Assembly (NCBI GenBank): GCA_023423335.1
Contig: JAFAFU010000005.1
Coordinates: 1 to 64,000, forward strand
DNA length: 64,000 nucleotides
Direction: 5' to 3'
Source: Bacillota bacterium
Lineage (GTDB): Bacteria > Bacillota > Clostridia > Lachnospirales > Lachnospiraceae
The notes below the pieces were generated by a model. The model was not told the DNA's origin. It did not search any database and was given only the letters and a program-made list of their open reading frames with translations. Both the position numbers and the translations under genes were made by a program. This document shows positions 1-8,245 of this stretch, piece after piece; the first letter of the stretch is position 1, and the number at the start of each line of letters is the position of its first letter.

Positions 1-396
1 TGAGGATGGTCCGTTAACATCCGAATATGTATAATTTGTTACCGTTGTTTTGCCAACAGGATTATTTTCACAGAATATTTCATAGCCCTCAACTCCAACA
101 TTATCCGTAGATGCATCCCAAACGAAGACTATTGCAGAGCCGGAAACCGATGCAACAATATCCTTGGTATGTTCTGTTGTTTTAAAGGTAATGGCGGAGC
201 CTGACACCGGAGTGACCGTAAAATTAACCGGTGCTGTGGGAGGTTGTGTATCCTCCGTATACTCTGCATTCACCTTCTTATAATCAATTACCACGACACT
301 CTGTATTATCAATACTAAGGATAATATTACAGCTATAAATTTAGAAGAAGCTAAAGTAAAATTATTGCTTCTATGAACCGGTGTAACTTTACTCAT
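1..396 (-). CDS. Secreted fibronectin type III protein, N-terminal part (cut by left edge)
   Basis: The frame is open from the left edge to an ATG at 394-396, preceded by a strong GGAGGT ribosome site at 401-406, so only the first 132 residues are present. Residues 1-44 look like a signal peptide: a basic start, a hydrophobic core at about 20-37, and likely cleavage after VNA (44). From about residue 51 the sequence resembles an Fn3 repeat (entry TQPPTAP, then WDASTDN and GYEIF), as in linkers of secreted clostridial glycoside hydrolases and surface proteins. The catalytic or binding part would lie beyond the window, so the function cannot be named. The start and the secretion call are firm; the Fn3 call is a family resemblance. 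Confidence 0.8.
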   Translation of the reverse strand, partial: MSKVTPVHRSNNFTLASSKFIAVILSLVLIIQSVVVIDYKKVNAEYTEDTQPPTAPVNFTVTPVSGSAITFKTTEHTKDIVASVSGSAIVFVWDASTDNVGVEGYEIFCENNPVGKTTVTNYTYSDVNGPSS

Positions 397-602
397 ATTT
401 ACCTCCAAAAAGTATTATTTTATATTTTCTTTCTTACTGCTTATTTCCACCGTACAGGTGAATTTATATAGCACCCCCATTTCTTAATCAGCAATAATGC
501 AATTTACATTTTATTATTTAAATATACCTATTATTACATTATTTTTCAATATATACCATTGCATTTTTTTGTAATATTTTGTATCAATATCGATACCGAT
601 AC

Positions 603-665
603 AAGAGACGCCGGAGGCTTCCCTCACATACAGTGTGCATGCATGGGAAGTCTCCGGCGTCTCTT
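603..665. repeat. Long hairpin, copy 1 of a dispersed family (also at 47360-47458)
   Basis: Arms 603-623 and 645-665 pair over 21 positions with one G-U pair; both end in CTTCCC/GGGAAG at the loop. Right after the first arm comes CACATACAG, which recurs as CACACACAG in the second copy at 47360-47458. The element lies 45 bases past the end of the minus-strand gene at 710-1171, so it may serve as its terminator, although no clean T-run follows. The rest of the 397-709 gap is AT-rich with no convincing gene. Confidence 0.6.
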
Positions 666-709
666 GCTCTGCTTTTGTTATTATAAAGCAGTCCCTTTAT
701 ATCAGCCGC

Positions 710-1171
710 TCATCTCTTTAATTGTGTCGTACGCCTTTCATTCAGGATAATCCGGTCTAAAACCGCCTTATAGACCAATACGATCTGTGCATCGATATAG
801 CAGAATTTGTTTGCAATAAATTCATAAGCTTTATAAACAAAGGCAATATTCATTAATATTAACGCTAAAATCGTCAGTCCCGGACTGACCGCACTGGCAA
901 TCAGATAAATCGTCGCTATCAGATAGAATAGAAATGCAAATAGAAAATTCCTGCTGATGCGAAATGCCAAAAGCATTGTATCATTAAGGCGATTATGCAT
1001 CTTGGTTATGGATTTTAAATCCCTATATTTTAATTTTTCATACATATCATTATAAATCGTCTGGCTGTCCGCTGACCGGTTCTCAATATTTCTCCTGACA
1101 TAGGAGGAATAACGGTGATAGTTGATTTCACCGAGCTCTTTGCTGATTAATTTTTTAAATACATTCGACAT
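710..1171 (-). CDS. Uncharacterised small membrane protein
   Basis: A 153-residue protein starting MSNVFKKL. I prefer this ATG because a GGGTG-like site lies 8 bases upstream; a GTG at 1186 would add five residues. The first half is charged and helical (KELGEINYHRY, RRNIENRS). Two hydrophobic segments at roughly residues 75-95 and 97-115 suggest a two-pass inner-membrane protein, followed by a cytoplasmic tail rich in Arg and Lys. I do not recognise the family. It appears monocistronic: the upstream gap is 680 bases and the next gene, upp, is on the other strand. Confidence 0.55.
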   Translation of the reverse strand: MSNVFKKLISKELGEINYHRYSSYVRRNIENRSADSQTIYNDMYEKLKYRDLKSITKMHNRLNDTMLLAFRISRNFLFAFLFYLIATIYLIASAVSPGLTILALILMNIAFVYKAYEFIANKFCYIDAQIVLVYKAVLDRIILNERRTTQLKR

Positions 1172-1186
1172 CTTAAATTCACCCAC

Positions 1187-1852
1187 TCTCTTAAAAACTT
1201 AATCAGTTTAACTTCATTAAATCTCTATATCCTATCATGAACAGAAAACGCGCTCATGAAGTCCGAATATTAATATTTTATTATTACTATTATTCGCATA
1301 GGACACAAAATAAAACTCTGCAATTACTGTTACTATTTCCTAATAAAGCTATTCACCTGCTTTGTCTTCATAATTTTTATTACCGATGATAATATCATCG
1401 ACATTGATCTTCATGTACTTTAGTTTTTTTGAATAATAAGAAAAAACAAAAATATTAACAAAATGTTCATAATATATCCACACAATCAACATATATGTCT
1501 TTTATAATCAAGATAAGTTAAGAAATTAATTAAACCTAATATTGCTTACAAGATAATTTTTTTCATAAAACAAGCCCGGCAGCTACCCTCCCCCCTCTAC
1601 CGGGCTTCTCCTCTGCCCAAAATCAGGTCCGGTTTTGTCTGTCGGGAAGGCATAACAGCTAATATCCGATCATCTTCCAATCGCTTACTATAATATATGG
1701 CCTTATGAATACATTGCTCATAGCCTCCATAATGTTCGGGCGCAGATATGTTTTTAATTATAAAATTATTTAAATTAAACCTTTTATCCCGCCATTATTT
1801 TTGTTATAATGAAATTTAGGAATTTAATCATACAAAATCAGGAGGTACAAAT
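1187..1852. other. AT-rich intergenic region with two small inverted repeats
   Basis: No convincing coding frame on either strand. A perfect inverted repeat CGATGATA-A-TATCATCG lies at 1384-1400 and could be an operator. A GC-rich hairpin pairs 1572-1579 with 1600-1607 (AAGCCCGG/CCGGGCTT), with a pyrimidine-rich loop and no clear T-run. A TATAAT at 1805-1810 with only a weak -35 is the likely -10 of upp. The region probably carries the control signals of the two divergent neighbours. Confidence 0.4.
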
Positions 1853-2479
1853 ATGGCAGTATTTATCATGGACCACCCTTTAATTCAACATAAGCTGGGA
1901 ATCATGAGACGCAAGACAACATCTACCAAGGAGTTCAGGGACCTGGTATCTGAGGTGGCGATGTTAATCTGTTATGAGGCGACCAGACATCTTCCGCTGA
2001 CGGATATCGAGATTGAGACCCCGCTTGTTAAGACGATTGCGAAGGAAATCGAGGGCAAAAAGCTTTGTATCGTTCCAATCTTAAGGGCTGGGCTCCATAT
2101 GGCAGACGGTATGTTAAACCTGATTCCTAACGCAAAAGTAGGACATGTTGGGTTATACCGCAACGAGAAGACTCTCGAACCGGTTGAATACTTCTGTAAG
2201 CTTCCTTCTGACGCTGCGGAACGTGAGATGTTTGTTGTTGATCCGATGTTAGCGACCGGAGGCTCCGCTGTGGCAGCCATCGACCTGTTGAAAAAAAGGG
2301 GCATCTCCAAAATCCATTTCTTATGCCTGATTGCCGCTCCGGAGGGTGTTGACAGACTTACCAAAGCACATCCCGATGTTGATATTTATATCGGCAATCT
2401 TGATGAGAGACTGAATGAGAATGGATATATTTTACCTGGTTTAGGAGATGCAGGCGACAGAATCTACGGAACAAAATAA
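1853..2479 (+). CDS. upp: Uracil phosphoribosyltransferase
   Basis: Converts uracil and PRPP to UMP in pyrimidine salvage; cytoplasmic. The 208-residue length is exactly that of the family. The PRPP-binding loop VVDPMLATGGSA is at residues 128-139, and the uracil-binding C-terminal motif GLGDAGDR is at 197-204. The N-terminal flexible arm (MDHPLIQHKLGIMR) is also typical. The start is fixed by AGGAGG seven bases upstream. The gene stands alone and ends at a perfect hairpin that also serves the convergent galM. The nearby apt gene at 40.7 kb is the purine counterpart. Confidence 0.98.
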   Translation: MAVFIMDHPLIQHKLGIMRRKTTSTKEFRDLVSEVAMLICYEATRHLPLTDIEIETPLVKTIAKEIEGKKLCIVPILRAGLHMADGMLNLIPNAKVGHVGLYRNEKTLEPVEYFCKLPSDAAEREMFVVDPMLATGGSAVAAIDLLKKRGISKIHFLCLIAAPEGVDRLTKAHPDVDIYIGNLDERLNENGYILPGLGDAGDRIYGTK

Positions 2480-2510
2480 AAATTGTTTTGTATAATATAA
2501 CGGCAGCATA

Positions 2511-2556
2511 AAAGCCACCGGATTTGCCAGACAAGCAAGGCAAATCCGGTGGCTTT
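2511..2556. terminator. Bidirectional terminator between upp and galM
   Basis: A perfect 18-bp stem (2511-2528 with 2539-2556, GC-rich centre CCACCGG/CCGGTGG) and a 10-base loop, flanked by A-rich sequence on the left and T-rich on the right. It lies between convergent genes and fits termination from both sides. Confidence 0.9.
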
Positions 2557-2566
2557 ATTAATATAC

Positions 2567-3622
2567 TTATCTTGAAAACTTAAAAATAGTCGTGAAGTCG
2601 TATTCTTTCCCTGCCTTAAGTATACAGGACGGGAATGACTTAAGGTTGCAGGCATTCGGAAAATACTGTGTCTCGAAGCAGACACCCGCTCTCTTCTGAT
2701 AAGTTTCTCCGCTCTTGCCATTCTTTACGGGAGTAAGCATATTTGCGGAATACAGCTGCATACCGGGCATATCCGAGTAGATTTCCATCCTCCTGCCGCT
2801 TTTCTCCTCGAAAAGCTCAGCCACTTTCTCAATTTCGTGTCCGTAGGTATCAAGAACATAGTTATGGTCATATCCGTTGGCCATCCTTAAAGGCTCATAA
2901 TCCGCATCAATATCCTGTCCTATCCTCTTCATGGTGCGGAAGTCCATGGGGGTTCCGGATACCTCCCATAACTCACCTGTCGGTGTCAAATCTTTCGTTG
3001 TCGGTGTAAACTGGTTCGCTTTAATCCAAACCTTATGATCATGGATGGTCCCTGCATTATGTCCTTCTAGGTTAAAATAAGTGTGGTTCGTCAGGTTTAC
3101 AATCGTATCTTTATCCGAGACCGCATAGTATTCTATCACAAGCTCATCATTCCCCGTCAGGCTGTAGGTAACGCTGACATCCAGATTCCCAGGGAACCCC
3201 TGCTCCATATGGGGACTTAATCTGGAGAACTCTATGCTGACAATATCGTCTTCTTCATAAATTTCCGTTTCGTACATAAACTTATTATAGCCTGTTGCTC
3301 CGCCATGAAGATTATTTTCACCATCGTTTTTCTCCAACTCATATACTTTACCGTTCAGTTCAAATTTGGCTCCGCCGATCCGGTTGGCATGTCTGCCGAT
3401 AAAGGCTCCAAAGCCCGGCTCATTCTTTTCATAGCCGGCAATATTTTCAAAGCCCAGGGCGATATCTGCAACCTTACCCCTGGAATCGGGCACAAATATA
3501 CTGACGATATTGGCTCCATAGTCTGTAAAGGTAACCTTCATTCCGTTGTCATTCGAGATGGTATATAAGGTTGCTTCTTCTCCCTTACTGGTTTTTCCGA
3601 ATGATTTCTGTGTAATCTTCAT
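2567..3622 (-). CDS. galM: Aldose 1-epimerase (galactose mutarotase)
   Basis: Interconverts alpha and beta anomers of aldohexoses such as galactose and glucose in the cytoplasm. The 351-residue protein has the substrate-binding GRHANRI near residue 70, LTNHTYFNLEGH with the catalytic acid His mid-protein, and CFETQYFPNA near the C-terminus with the catalytic base Glu. The start was set at the ATG ending at 3622 because AAGGAG lies seven bases upstream; an ATG two codons earlier sits too close to the site, and the longer open frame to 3718 runs through a structured repeat. It is monocistronic, with no Leloir pathway genes next to it. Confidence 0.95.
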   Translation of the reverse strand: MKITQKSFGKTSKGEEATLYTISNDNGMKVTFTDYGANIVSIFVPDSRGKVADIALGFENIAGYEKNEPGFGAFIGRHANRIGGAKFELNGKVYELEKNDGENNLHGGATGYNKFMYETEIYEEDDIVSIEFSRLSPHMEQGFPGNLDVSVTYSLTGNDELVIEYYAVSDKDTIVNLTNHTYFNLEGHNAGTIHDHKVWIKANQFTPTTKDLTPTGELWEVSGTPMDFRTMKRIGQDIDADYEPLRMANGYDHNYVLDTYGHEIEKVAELFEEKSGRRMEIYSDMPGMQLYSANMLTPVKNGKSGETYQKRAGVCFETQYFPNACNLKSFPSCILKAGKEYDFTTIFKFSR

Positions 3623-3672
3623 CTTCATACTCCTTAATCTAAAATAAATGGGACGGATTAATCCTCTATTAC

Positions 3673-3749
3673 GGCGGATTAAGCTGCTTCGCCTTCGGCT
3701 TCGGTGCGATTGACTCACATCGCACTGCTCACTGCTACGCTAATCCGCC
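3673..3749. repeat. Structured intergenic inverted repeat upstream of galM
   Basis: Outer arms GGCGGATTA (3673-3681) and TAATCCGCC (3741-3749) enclose a second stem, GTGCGAT (3704-3710) with ATCGCAC (3719-3725). The segment between is rich in CTTCGG-type steps. It looks like a folded dispersed repeat or an mRNA leader of galM; function unknown. Confidence 0.5.
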
Positions 3750-3820
3750 TACCGTGAACATTATAACACAATGGTTATAAATAGCAATTATTTTCTTTTA
3801 CGGGGAGCCGGAACAGATTA

Positions 3821-3849
3821 TTGACACCTCAGGACATGAATGTTATACT
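3821..3849 (+). promoter_or_regulatory. Sigma-A promoter for the cobalamin-riboswitch operon
   Basis: TTGACA at 3821-3826 and TATACT at 3844-3849, exactly 17 bases apart. Transcription would begin near 3856, giving a leader of about 575 bases before the first gene at 4432 and containing the riboswitch. Confidence 0.8.
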
Positions 3850-3984
3850 AAGACCGTTAAAAAGTCGGTTATATCGTAAGCATAAACCGGCATAAGATGA
3901 TGTGTTTTAAGTGGTCGGATATCCTAATCTATTATTCTTCGGAATAGCTAAGATATGCATGCGGTTATGATAATTACTGGTACA

Positions 3985-4220
3985 TAACGATGCGATGGCA
4001 TGTTTTGCAGGGATATCAGACATAATAGGGAAACAGGTGCAATACCTGTACGGTCTCGCCGCTGTAAATGGGGAGTCCCTTCCGCAGGAAAACCTCCTGC
4101 CAAAGCCACTGGATAAGGAAACCGGATTATGCTCAAGTCTATTGGACCGAGATACTCCGTTTCTATCCGGGAAGGTACGGAATGGGATGAAGATCCATGA
4201 GTCAGAATACCTGCTTAAAA
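3985..4220 (+). promoter_or_regulatory. Cobalamin (AdoCbl-type) riboswitch
   Basis: The conserved core elements occur in order: ATAATAGGGAA at about 4023-4033, the B12-box region with CGCCGCTGTAAATGGGGAG at about 4057-4075, GCCACTGG at 4105-4112, GGGAAGG near 4170, and GATGAAGATCC...GAGTCAGAATACCTGC at about 4187-4214. These are the landmarks of the cobalamin aptamer (Rfam Cobalamin family). The outer boundaries are approximate; an upstream cUUCGg hairpin at 3933-3946 is probably part of the leader. Binding of a corrinoid would repress the two downstream genes, which predicts a role in corrinoid uptake. Confidence 0.93.
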
Positions 4221-4282
4221 CCGGTACCATAAGCTCCACGAGAGATGGACAAGGGTACAATAGGGAAGCCGTATTCTTTATT

Positions 4283-4312
4283 GTCCTTTTCCTTGTGTGG
4301 GAAGGACTTTTA
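4283..4312 (+). terminator. Probable riboswitch expression platform (terminator hairpin)
   Basis: GTCCTTTTCC (4283-4292) pairs with GGGAAGGAC (4299-4307) and is followed by TTTTA. The position after the aptamer and before the first gene fits a regulated intrinsic terminator. I did not trace an alternative anti-terminator pairing. Confidence 0.55.
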
Positions 4313-4431
4313 TAATGGGCGGAATATTAATTCGTTCGCTCAGCAAGTTTGTATCCGCGCTGCAGCCGCAAACTTGTAATGTACATAGTCTCACAAGCGA
4401 GACCTTGAGCAGCGCAGAAATGAGGGAAAGC

Positions 4432-4935
4432 ATGAAACGCAATAATTTATTAAAATCCATTCTTATAACCATATTATTCCTGGCTGCTATAGGCGCCATG
4501 GTACTGGTCTACACAAACTCCAGACCGAAGCCTGCAGATAATTCAAAGCAGGGCGCCGCCGTAACGCAGACAGCAGATACTACGGATAGTACCGGTTCTG
4601 AAGGCATAGACGATAATTCAGCTTCAGATGAGCAATCGGCATATGATAAAACCATTACCGTTCTTGTCGCCTTACCGGATGAGGAAGCTAAGGAATTTGT
4701 TATAGCAACAAATGCAGATTATCTGCGCCAGGTCCTGGATCAGGAGGAATTGATTGAGGGTCAGGACAGTGAGTTCGGTTTCTTTATCACGGGAGTAAAC
4801 GGCCGGATTGCGCAGGAAAGTAATCAGGAGTGGTGGTGCATCACCAAAAAAGGGGAGCAGGTTTTCTACGGTGTCGATGAAATAGTTCTGGAGGATGGGG
4901 ATCAATACGAGCTTACCCTGACCGTCGGATATTAA
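4432..4935 (+). CDS. Membrane-anchored DUF4430 (transcobalamin-like) protein
   Basis: A 167-residue protein: basic start, one hydrophobic anchor at about 10-28 without a lipobox Cys, a low-complexity linker rich in Asp/Ser/Thr at about 31-72, then a DUF4430 domain at about 73-167 (TITVLVALP, GFFITGVNGR, EWWCITKKGE, GDQYELTLTVGY). DUF4430 is related to the C-terminal cobalamin-binding domain of animal transcobalamin and intrinsic factor. The start ATG at 4432 has GAGGGA upstream; the longer frame from 4297 runs into the terminator hairpin. Together with the riboswitch upstream and an S component 27 bases downstream, it is inferred to be an extracytoplasmic corrinoid-binding partner. That function is an inference. 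Confidence 0.8.
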   Translation: MKRNNLLKSILITILFLAAIGAMVLVYTNSRPKPADNSKQGAAVTQTADTTDSTGSEGIDDNSASDEQSAYDKTITVLVALPDEEAKEFVIATNADYLRQVLDQEELIEGQDSEFGFFITGVNGRIAQESNQEWWCITKKGEQVFYGVDEIVLEDGDQYELTLTVGY

Positions 4936-4962
4936 ACTATTAACCATATGATCGGAGGGCCT

Positions 4963-5457
4963 ATGAAGGCTAAGGATATTGTTATCATAGGGACAATGGG
5001 TGCCTTATTGATTACCGTACAGGTCGCTCTGGCCTTTATGCCGAATGTTGAGCTGGTATCATTGCTCATTATTCTTTTTACCCTGGTTTTGGGCTATCGA
5101 ACAGTATTTATTATATATACCTTCGTAATCTGCGAGCTTTTTATCTACGGTTTCTCCACCTGGTGGATCAACTATTTATATATCTGGCTGATCCTGTTCC
5201 TGGCAGCAATGGCCTTCCGGAAGGAACGCTCTTCTTATTTTTGGGCTTTTCTTTCCGGCTTTTATGGACTGAGCTTCGGAGCGCTTTGTGCAATTCCATA
5301 TTATTTTATGGGAGGTTTTCCTGCCATGGCAGCATACTGGACGAGCGGCATACTATTCGACCTGGTCCATGGAATAGCCAATTTTGTCATCGCCCTGATC
5401 CTCTTTCCCCCTCTGCATTATCTTCTGGAGAAGATTGTCTTAAAATGGGACAGCTGA
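4963..5457 (+). CDS. ECF transporter S component, predicted cobalamin/corrinoid specificity
   Basis: A 164-residue, very hydrophobic protein with about five or six membrane segments and the general layout of ECF substrate-binding (S) proteins: a short Lys-containing start (MKAKDIVIIGTMGALL), a small-residue first helix, and an Arg/Lys-rich loop near residue 85. The start at 4963 follows GGAGGG by four bases. No EcfA, EcfA' or EcfT gene lies nearby, so it must share an energy-coupling module encoded elsewhere (group II ECF logic). Specificity is inferred only from the cobalamin riboswitch and the DUF4430 partner; other vitamins cannot be excluded from sequence alone. Confidence 0.75.
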   Translation: MKAKDIVIIGTMGALLITVQVALAFMPNVELVSLLIILFTLVLGYRTVFIIYTFVICELFIYGFSTWWINYLYIWLILFLAAMAFRKERSSYFWAFLSGFYGLSFGALCAIPYYFMGGFPAMAAYWTSGILFDLVHGIANFVIALILFPPLHYLLEKIVLKWDS

Positions 5458-5533
5458 TGCGGCCTATATCGCTCTATCTGCAGATCGGCTATCTCTCAGC
5501 GGTTAAGAGCCGCGGAAAGAGATTGATACAAAA

Positions 5534-5572
5534 AAAGGTTATCCTTAAGACCGTGCCTTAAGGATAACCTTT
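5534..5572. terminator. Bidirectional terminator between the ECF gene and cspA
   Basis: AAAGGTTATCCTTAAG (5534-5549) pairs perfectly with CTTAAGGATAACCTTT (5557-5572) around a 7-base loop, with A-rich and T-rich flanks. It lies between convergent genes. Confidence 0.88.
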
Positions 5573-5658
5573 AATCAAATTCGTTTAAAACAATATAGCC
5601 AATTCTTTTTAAAACTATTTTATAGTTTAGAAAAAGGTACACTGTTAACCAATCTTGA

Positions 5659-5859
5659 TTATAATTTTGTTACGTTAGTAGCCTGAGGACCCTTAGCTCC
5701 CTGAACAACTTCAAACTGAACTTCCTGGCCTTCCTCAAGGGACTTGAAGCCATCCATGTTAAGTCCGGAATAGTGAACGAATACGTCATTGCCCTGCTCG
5801 TCGGAGATAAATCCAAAGCCCTTCTGATTGTTAAACCACTTTACTGTACCTTTGTTCAT
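5659..5859 (-). CDS. cspA: Cold-shock protein, CspA/CspB family
   Basis: A 66-residue single cold-shock domain, the full family length. RNP1 (KGFGFI, residues 13-18) and RNP2 (VFVHY, 26-30) are intact, with the surface aromatic residues of the OB fold. It binds single-stranded RNA and DNA as an RNA chaperone. GGAGGAAATAAC precedes the ATG. A consensus promoter at 5916-5944 gives a leader of about 45 bases, shorter than the long cold-sensing leader of E. coli cspA. Monocistronic. Confidence 0.97.
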   Translation of the reverse strand: MNKGTVKWFNNQKGFGFISDEQGNDVFVHYSGLNMDGFKSLEEGQEVQFEVVQGAKGPQATNVTKL

Positions 5860-5915
5860 GTTATTTCCTCCAAAAAAATATAATAATTTGTTTCTGAATG
5901 TCCAGCAACAAGTTC

Positions 5916-5944
5916 ATGATAGCACTCTTTCACACCCATGTCAA
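5916..5944 (-). promoter_or_regulatory. Sigma-A promoter of cspA
   Basis: On the minus strand, TTGACA (5944-5939) and TATCAT (5921-5916) are separated by 17 bases, with cspA starting 57 bases beyond the -10. It also sits right behind the end of the double-ACT gene. Confidence 0.8.
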
Positions 5945-5947
5945 ATA

Positions 5948-6394
5948 TTATTTATCGACATCATTGTTAAATTCATACGCATCCTTGGCGGTGCAAACCT
6001 CGTAATTATTGGCGTTCAGCAGCTCCAAAGCACGTTCCGGATTCGAGATCTTCATGATGATGGACGTGTCCTTTCCTACTGTTGCAAGGGTATACATATA
6101 TTCCACACTAAGGTTCGCTTCAAAGATTATTTTAAGTACTTCATGAAGTGTTCCCGGCTTCTGGGCGATCTTTACCGCTATTACATCGGTAAGCTTAGCT
6201 GAAAAACCTTCTTCCTTTAATATTCTTCTTCCTTCCTCCGGATCGGATACGATCATTCTTAACATACCGTATTCCGATGTGTCTGCCAGACTAAATGAGG
6301 CGATATTGATATTATGCTCCATTAAGATCTCTGTTACACTTTCCAGACGCCCAACTTTATTTTCAATAAATACGGATAATTGCTTAATTACCAT
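5948..6394 (-). CDS. Tandem ACT-domain protein (copy 1)
   Basis: A 148-residue protein made of two ACT domains: residues 1-65 (IKQLSVFIENKVGRL, NINIASFSLADT) and about 67-140 (VIAVKIAQKPGTL, LSVEYMYTLA). No catalytic domain is attached. ACT domains usually bind amino acids, and this double-ACT family is often found beside phenylacetate-CoA ligase and IorAB genes, suggesting it senses an aromatic amino acid or related ligand. The ATG at 6394 has AAGGAGGG just upstream; a TTG further out was discarded. It lies 77 bases after paaK copy 1 and ends the operon. The paralogue at 7767-8192 shares the same layout. Confidence 0.88.
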   Translation of the reverse strand: MVIKQLSVFIENKVGRLESVTEILMEHNINIASFSLADTSEYGMLRMIVSDPEEGRRILKEEGFSAKLTDVIAVKIAQKPGTLHEVLKIIFEANLSVEYMYTLATVGKDTSIIMKISNPERALELLNANNYEVCTAKDAYEFNNDVDK

Positions 6395-6471
6395 AATTTC
6401 CCTCCTTGTCGAAATAATGGATGAAACAGCCAAGCTGGCTGCATCGCTGCCTGTATCAGCTTTCGATTATC

Positions 6472-7770
6472 TTAAATCAATTTCCGATTATCTATAACAC
6501 GTTTGGCTTTCCCTTCCGATCTTGCTATCGTCTTCGGTTCCACAAGCTTTACTTTAACGGCAAGTCCCAGAGCTGATTGAAGCACATGAGCAATCTTCTT
6601 CGTCAGGTTCTCCAGCTCCCTGATCTCATCGGAGAAGAAACGTTCCTCAACCTCTACCTGTACCTCCAGCACGTCAAGATTATTGATACGGTCAACAATC
6701 AACAGGTAATGAGGGCTGGTCTCTCCAATCTCAAGCAGTGCGGCCTCAACCTGGGAGGGAAATACATTCACTCCCCGGATAATCAGCATGTCATCGGAGC
6801 GCCCCTTGAATCTGGAAATCCGTGCCATCGTTCTTCCGCATTCGCACTTATCGTAAGAAATGCTTGTCAGGTCCTTGGTCCGATAACGGAACAGCGGCAG
6901 AGCTTCCTTCGTAATTGTCGTAAATACCAGTTCGCCCGTCTCACCCTCCCTGCAGGGTTCGAGGGTATCCGGATTGATTATCTCCGGAACAAAATGGTCC
7001 TCATATACATGAAGTCCGTTATGGAATTCGCAGTCCGCCGCGACGCCGGGTCCCAGGATTTCACTTAAACCGTAGATGTCATAGGCCTTGATATTCAGCT
7101 TCGTTTCTATTTCCTTTCTCATATTCTCCGTCCAGGGCTCTGCTCCGCAGATGGCGGTCTTTAATTGGATACACCCGATTTTACCCATTTCCTCCAGGGT
7201 CTCCGCAATATGTAACAAATAGGAAGGTGTGCAGGCTATGGCGGTAGCGCCAAAATCCTCCATCATGGTAATTAATCTCTGGGTATTACCGGTTGACATC
7301 GGTATTACGGTAGCTCCGATATTCTCGGCGCCGTAATGAAGTCCCAGACCGCCGGTAAATAAACCGTACCCGTAAGCCACCTGGATGCGGTCATGAGGCC
7401 CGACTCCGTTCATAGCCAGCACCCGGGCTACACACTCCTGCCAGATCTCAATGTCCCTTCTGGTATATCCAACCACCGTGGCCTTCCCGGTCGTGCCGGA
7501 AGAAGCATGAACTCTTACTATTTCAGATTGGGGAACGGCAAATAAACCGAAGGGGTAATTATCCCTCAGATCATTCTTCGTTGTGAAGGGCAGCAGCTTC
7601 AGATCATCGATGGAATTGATATCACCGGGCTCCAAGCCCATATGCTGCATCTTCTTCCGGTAGAACGCTACGTTATGGTAGACACGGCTCACCATTTTCT
7701 TAAGTCTCGCACTCTGCAGATTGTGAATTTCATCACGGCTCATGCATTCCTTAGGTTCATTCCAAATCAT
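6472..7770 (-). CDS. paaK: Phenylacetate-CoA ligase family protein (copy 1)
   Basis: A 432-residue adenylate-forming enzyme that activates an aryl acid with ATP and CoA. The P-loop-like SSGTTGK is at residues 90-96, with YGLSEILGPGV and the GELVFTTITKEALPLFRYRTKD segment (here shown only as its start GELVF and end RYRTKD) typical of PaaK, and a C-terminal domain with VFPSQVE. It overlaps the upstream double-ACT gene by 4 bases (ATGA), so the two are translationally coupled. Beside IorAB the likely substrates are arylacetates, linking arylacetyl-CoA and arylacetate; in fermentation the reverse direction could yield ATP. A paralogue lies at 10673-11983. Confidence 0.92.
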   Translation of the reverse strand: MIWNEPKECMSRDEIHNLQSARLKKMVSRVYHNVAFYRKKMQHMGLEPGDINSIDDLKLLPFTTKNDLRDNYPFGLFAVPQSEIVRVHASSGTTGKATVVGYTRRDIEIWQECVARVLAMNGVGPHDRIQVAYGYGLFTGGLGLHYGAENIGATVIPMSTGNTQRLITMMEDFGATAIACTPSYLLHIAETLEEMGKIGCIQLKTAICGAEPWTENMRKEIETKLNIKAYDIYGLSEILGPGVAADCEFHNGLHVYEDHFVPEIINPDTLEPCREGETGELVFTTITKEALPLFRYRTKDLTSISYDKCECGRTMARISRFKGRSDDMLIIRGVNVFPSQVEAALLEIGETSPHYLLIVDRINNLDVLEVQVEVEERFFSDEIRELENLTKKIAHVLQSALGLAVKVKLVEPKTIARSEGKAKRVIDNRKLI

Positions 7771-8192
7771 GATAATAATTCCTCCTGTTCTGCAACAATA
7801 TATCCTTTCTCCTGGAGTACTGCTGCGGTTTTCTCCAAATTATCCGTATTTACTATCATCAGAGGCACCTTCCCATTGCGCACCACAATGGAATAGATAT
7901 AGTTCACTCCCAGCTTGGCATCCGCTATGGCACGAAGCATTCCATCCAATTCGCCGGGCTTATCCTCCAACTCAATTGCGACAGCCTCTGTCATTTTTAC
8001 TGCAAAGCCGCTTTCACCAAGTAACTCCTTTGCTTTTTCCGGCTGATCCACAACAATTCTTAAGATGGCAAATTCCGGCGTATCAAAAGAAGCAATCGCC
8101 CGTAAGTTGATATTGTTGTTTTTCAATACTGCCGTGACACCTGCCAGGCTACCTATTTCATTTTGTACGAAAACGGACAGCTGCCTGATCAT
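7767..8192 (-). CDS. Tandem ACT-domain protein (copy 2)
   Basis: A 141-residue double ACT protein, paralogous to the one at 5948-6394: residues 1-66 (IRQLSVFVQNEIGSL, NINLRAIASFDT) and about 68-138 (AVAIELEDKPGEL, LGVNYIYSIV). The ligand-loop glycines (IGSL, KPGEL) are kept in both halves. It is cotranscribed between iorB (53-base gap) and paaK copy 1 (4-base overlap). A role as amino-acid sensor or partner of PaaK/IorAB is inferred from context; no DNA-binding domain is present. Confidence 0.88.
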   Translation of the reverse strand: MIRQLSVFVQNEIGSLAGVTAVLKNNNINLRAIASFDTPEFAILRIVVDQPEKAKELLGESGFAVKMTEAVAIELEDKPGELDGMLRAIADAKLGVNYIYSIVVRNGKVPLMIVNTDNLEKTAAVLQEKGYIVAEQEELLS

Positions 8193-8245
8193 AGTAATAC
8201 CCCCTTTTATTATATTCTCATCCTTCTAAATTTACTTCCGTCCGA

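Noticed and set aside
559..750. A 63-codon plus-strand frame
   Set aside because: It runs through the long hairpin at 603-665 and into the end of the membrane-protein gene; no ribosome site.
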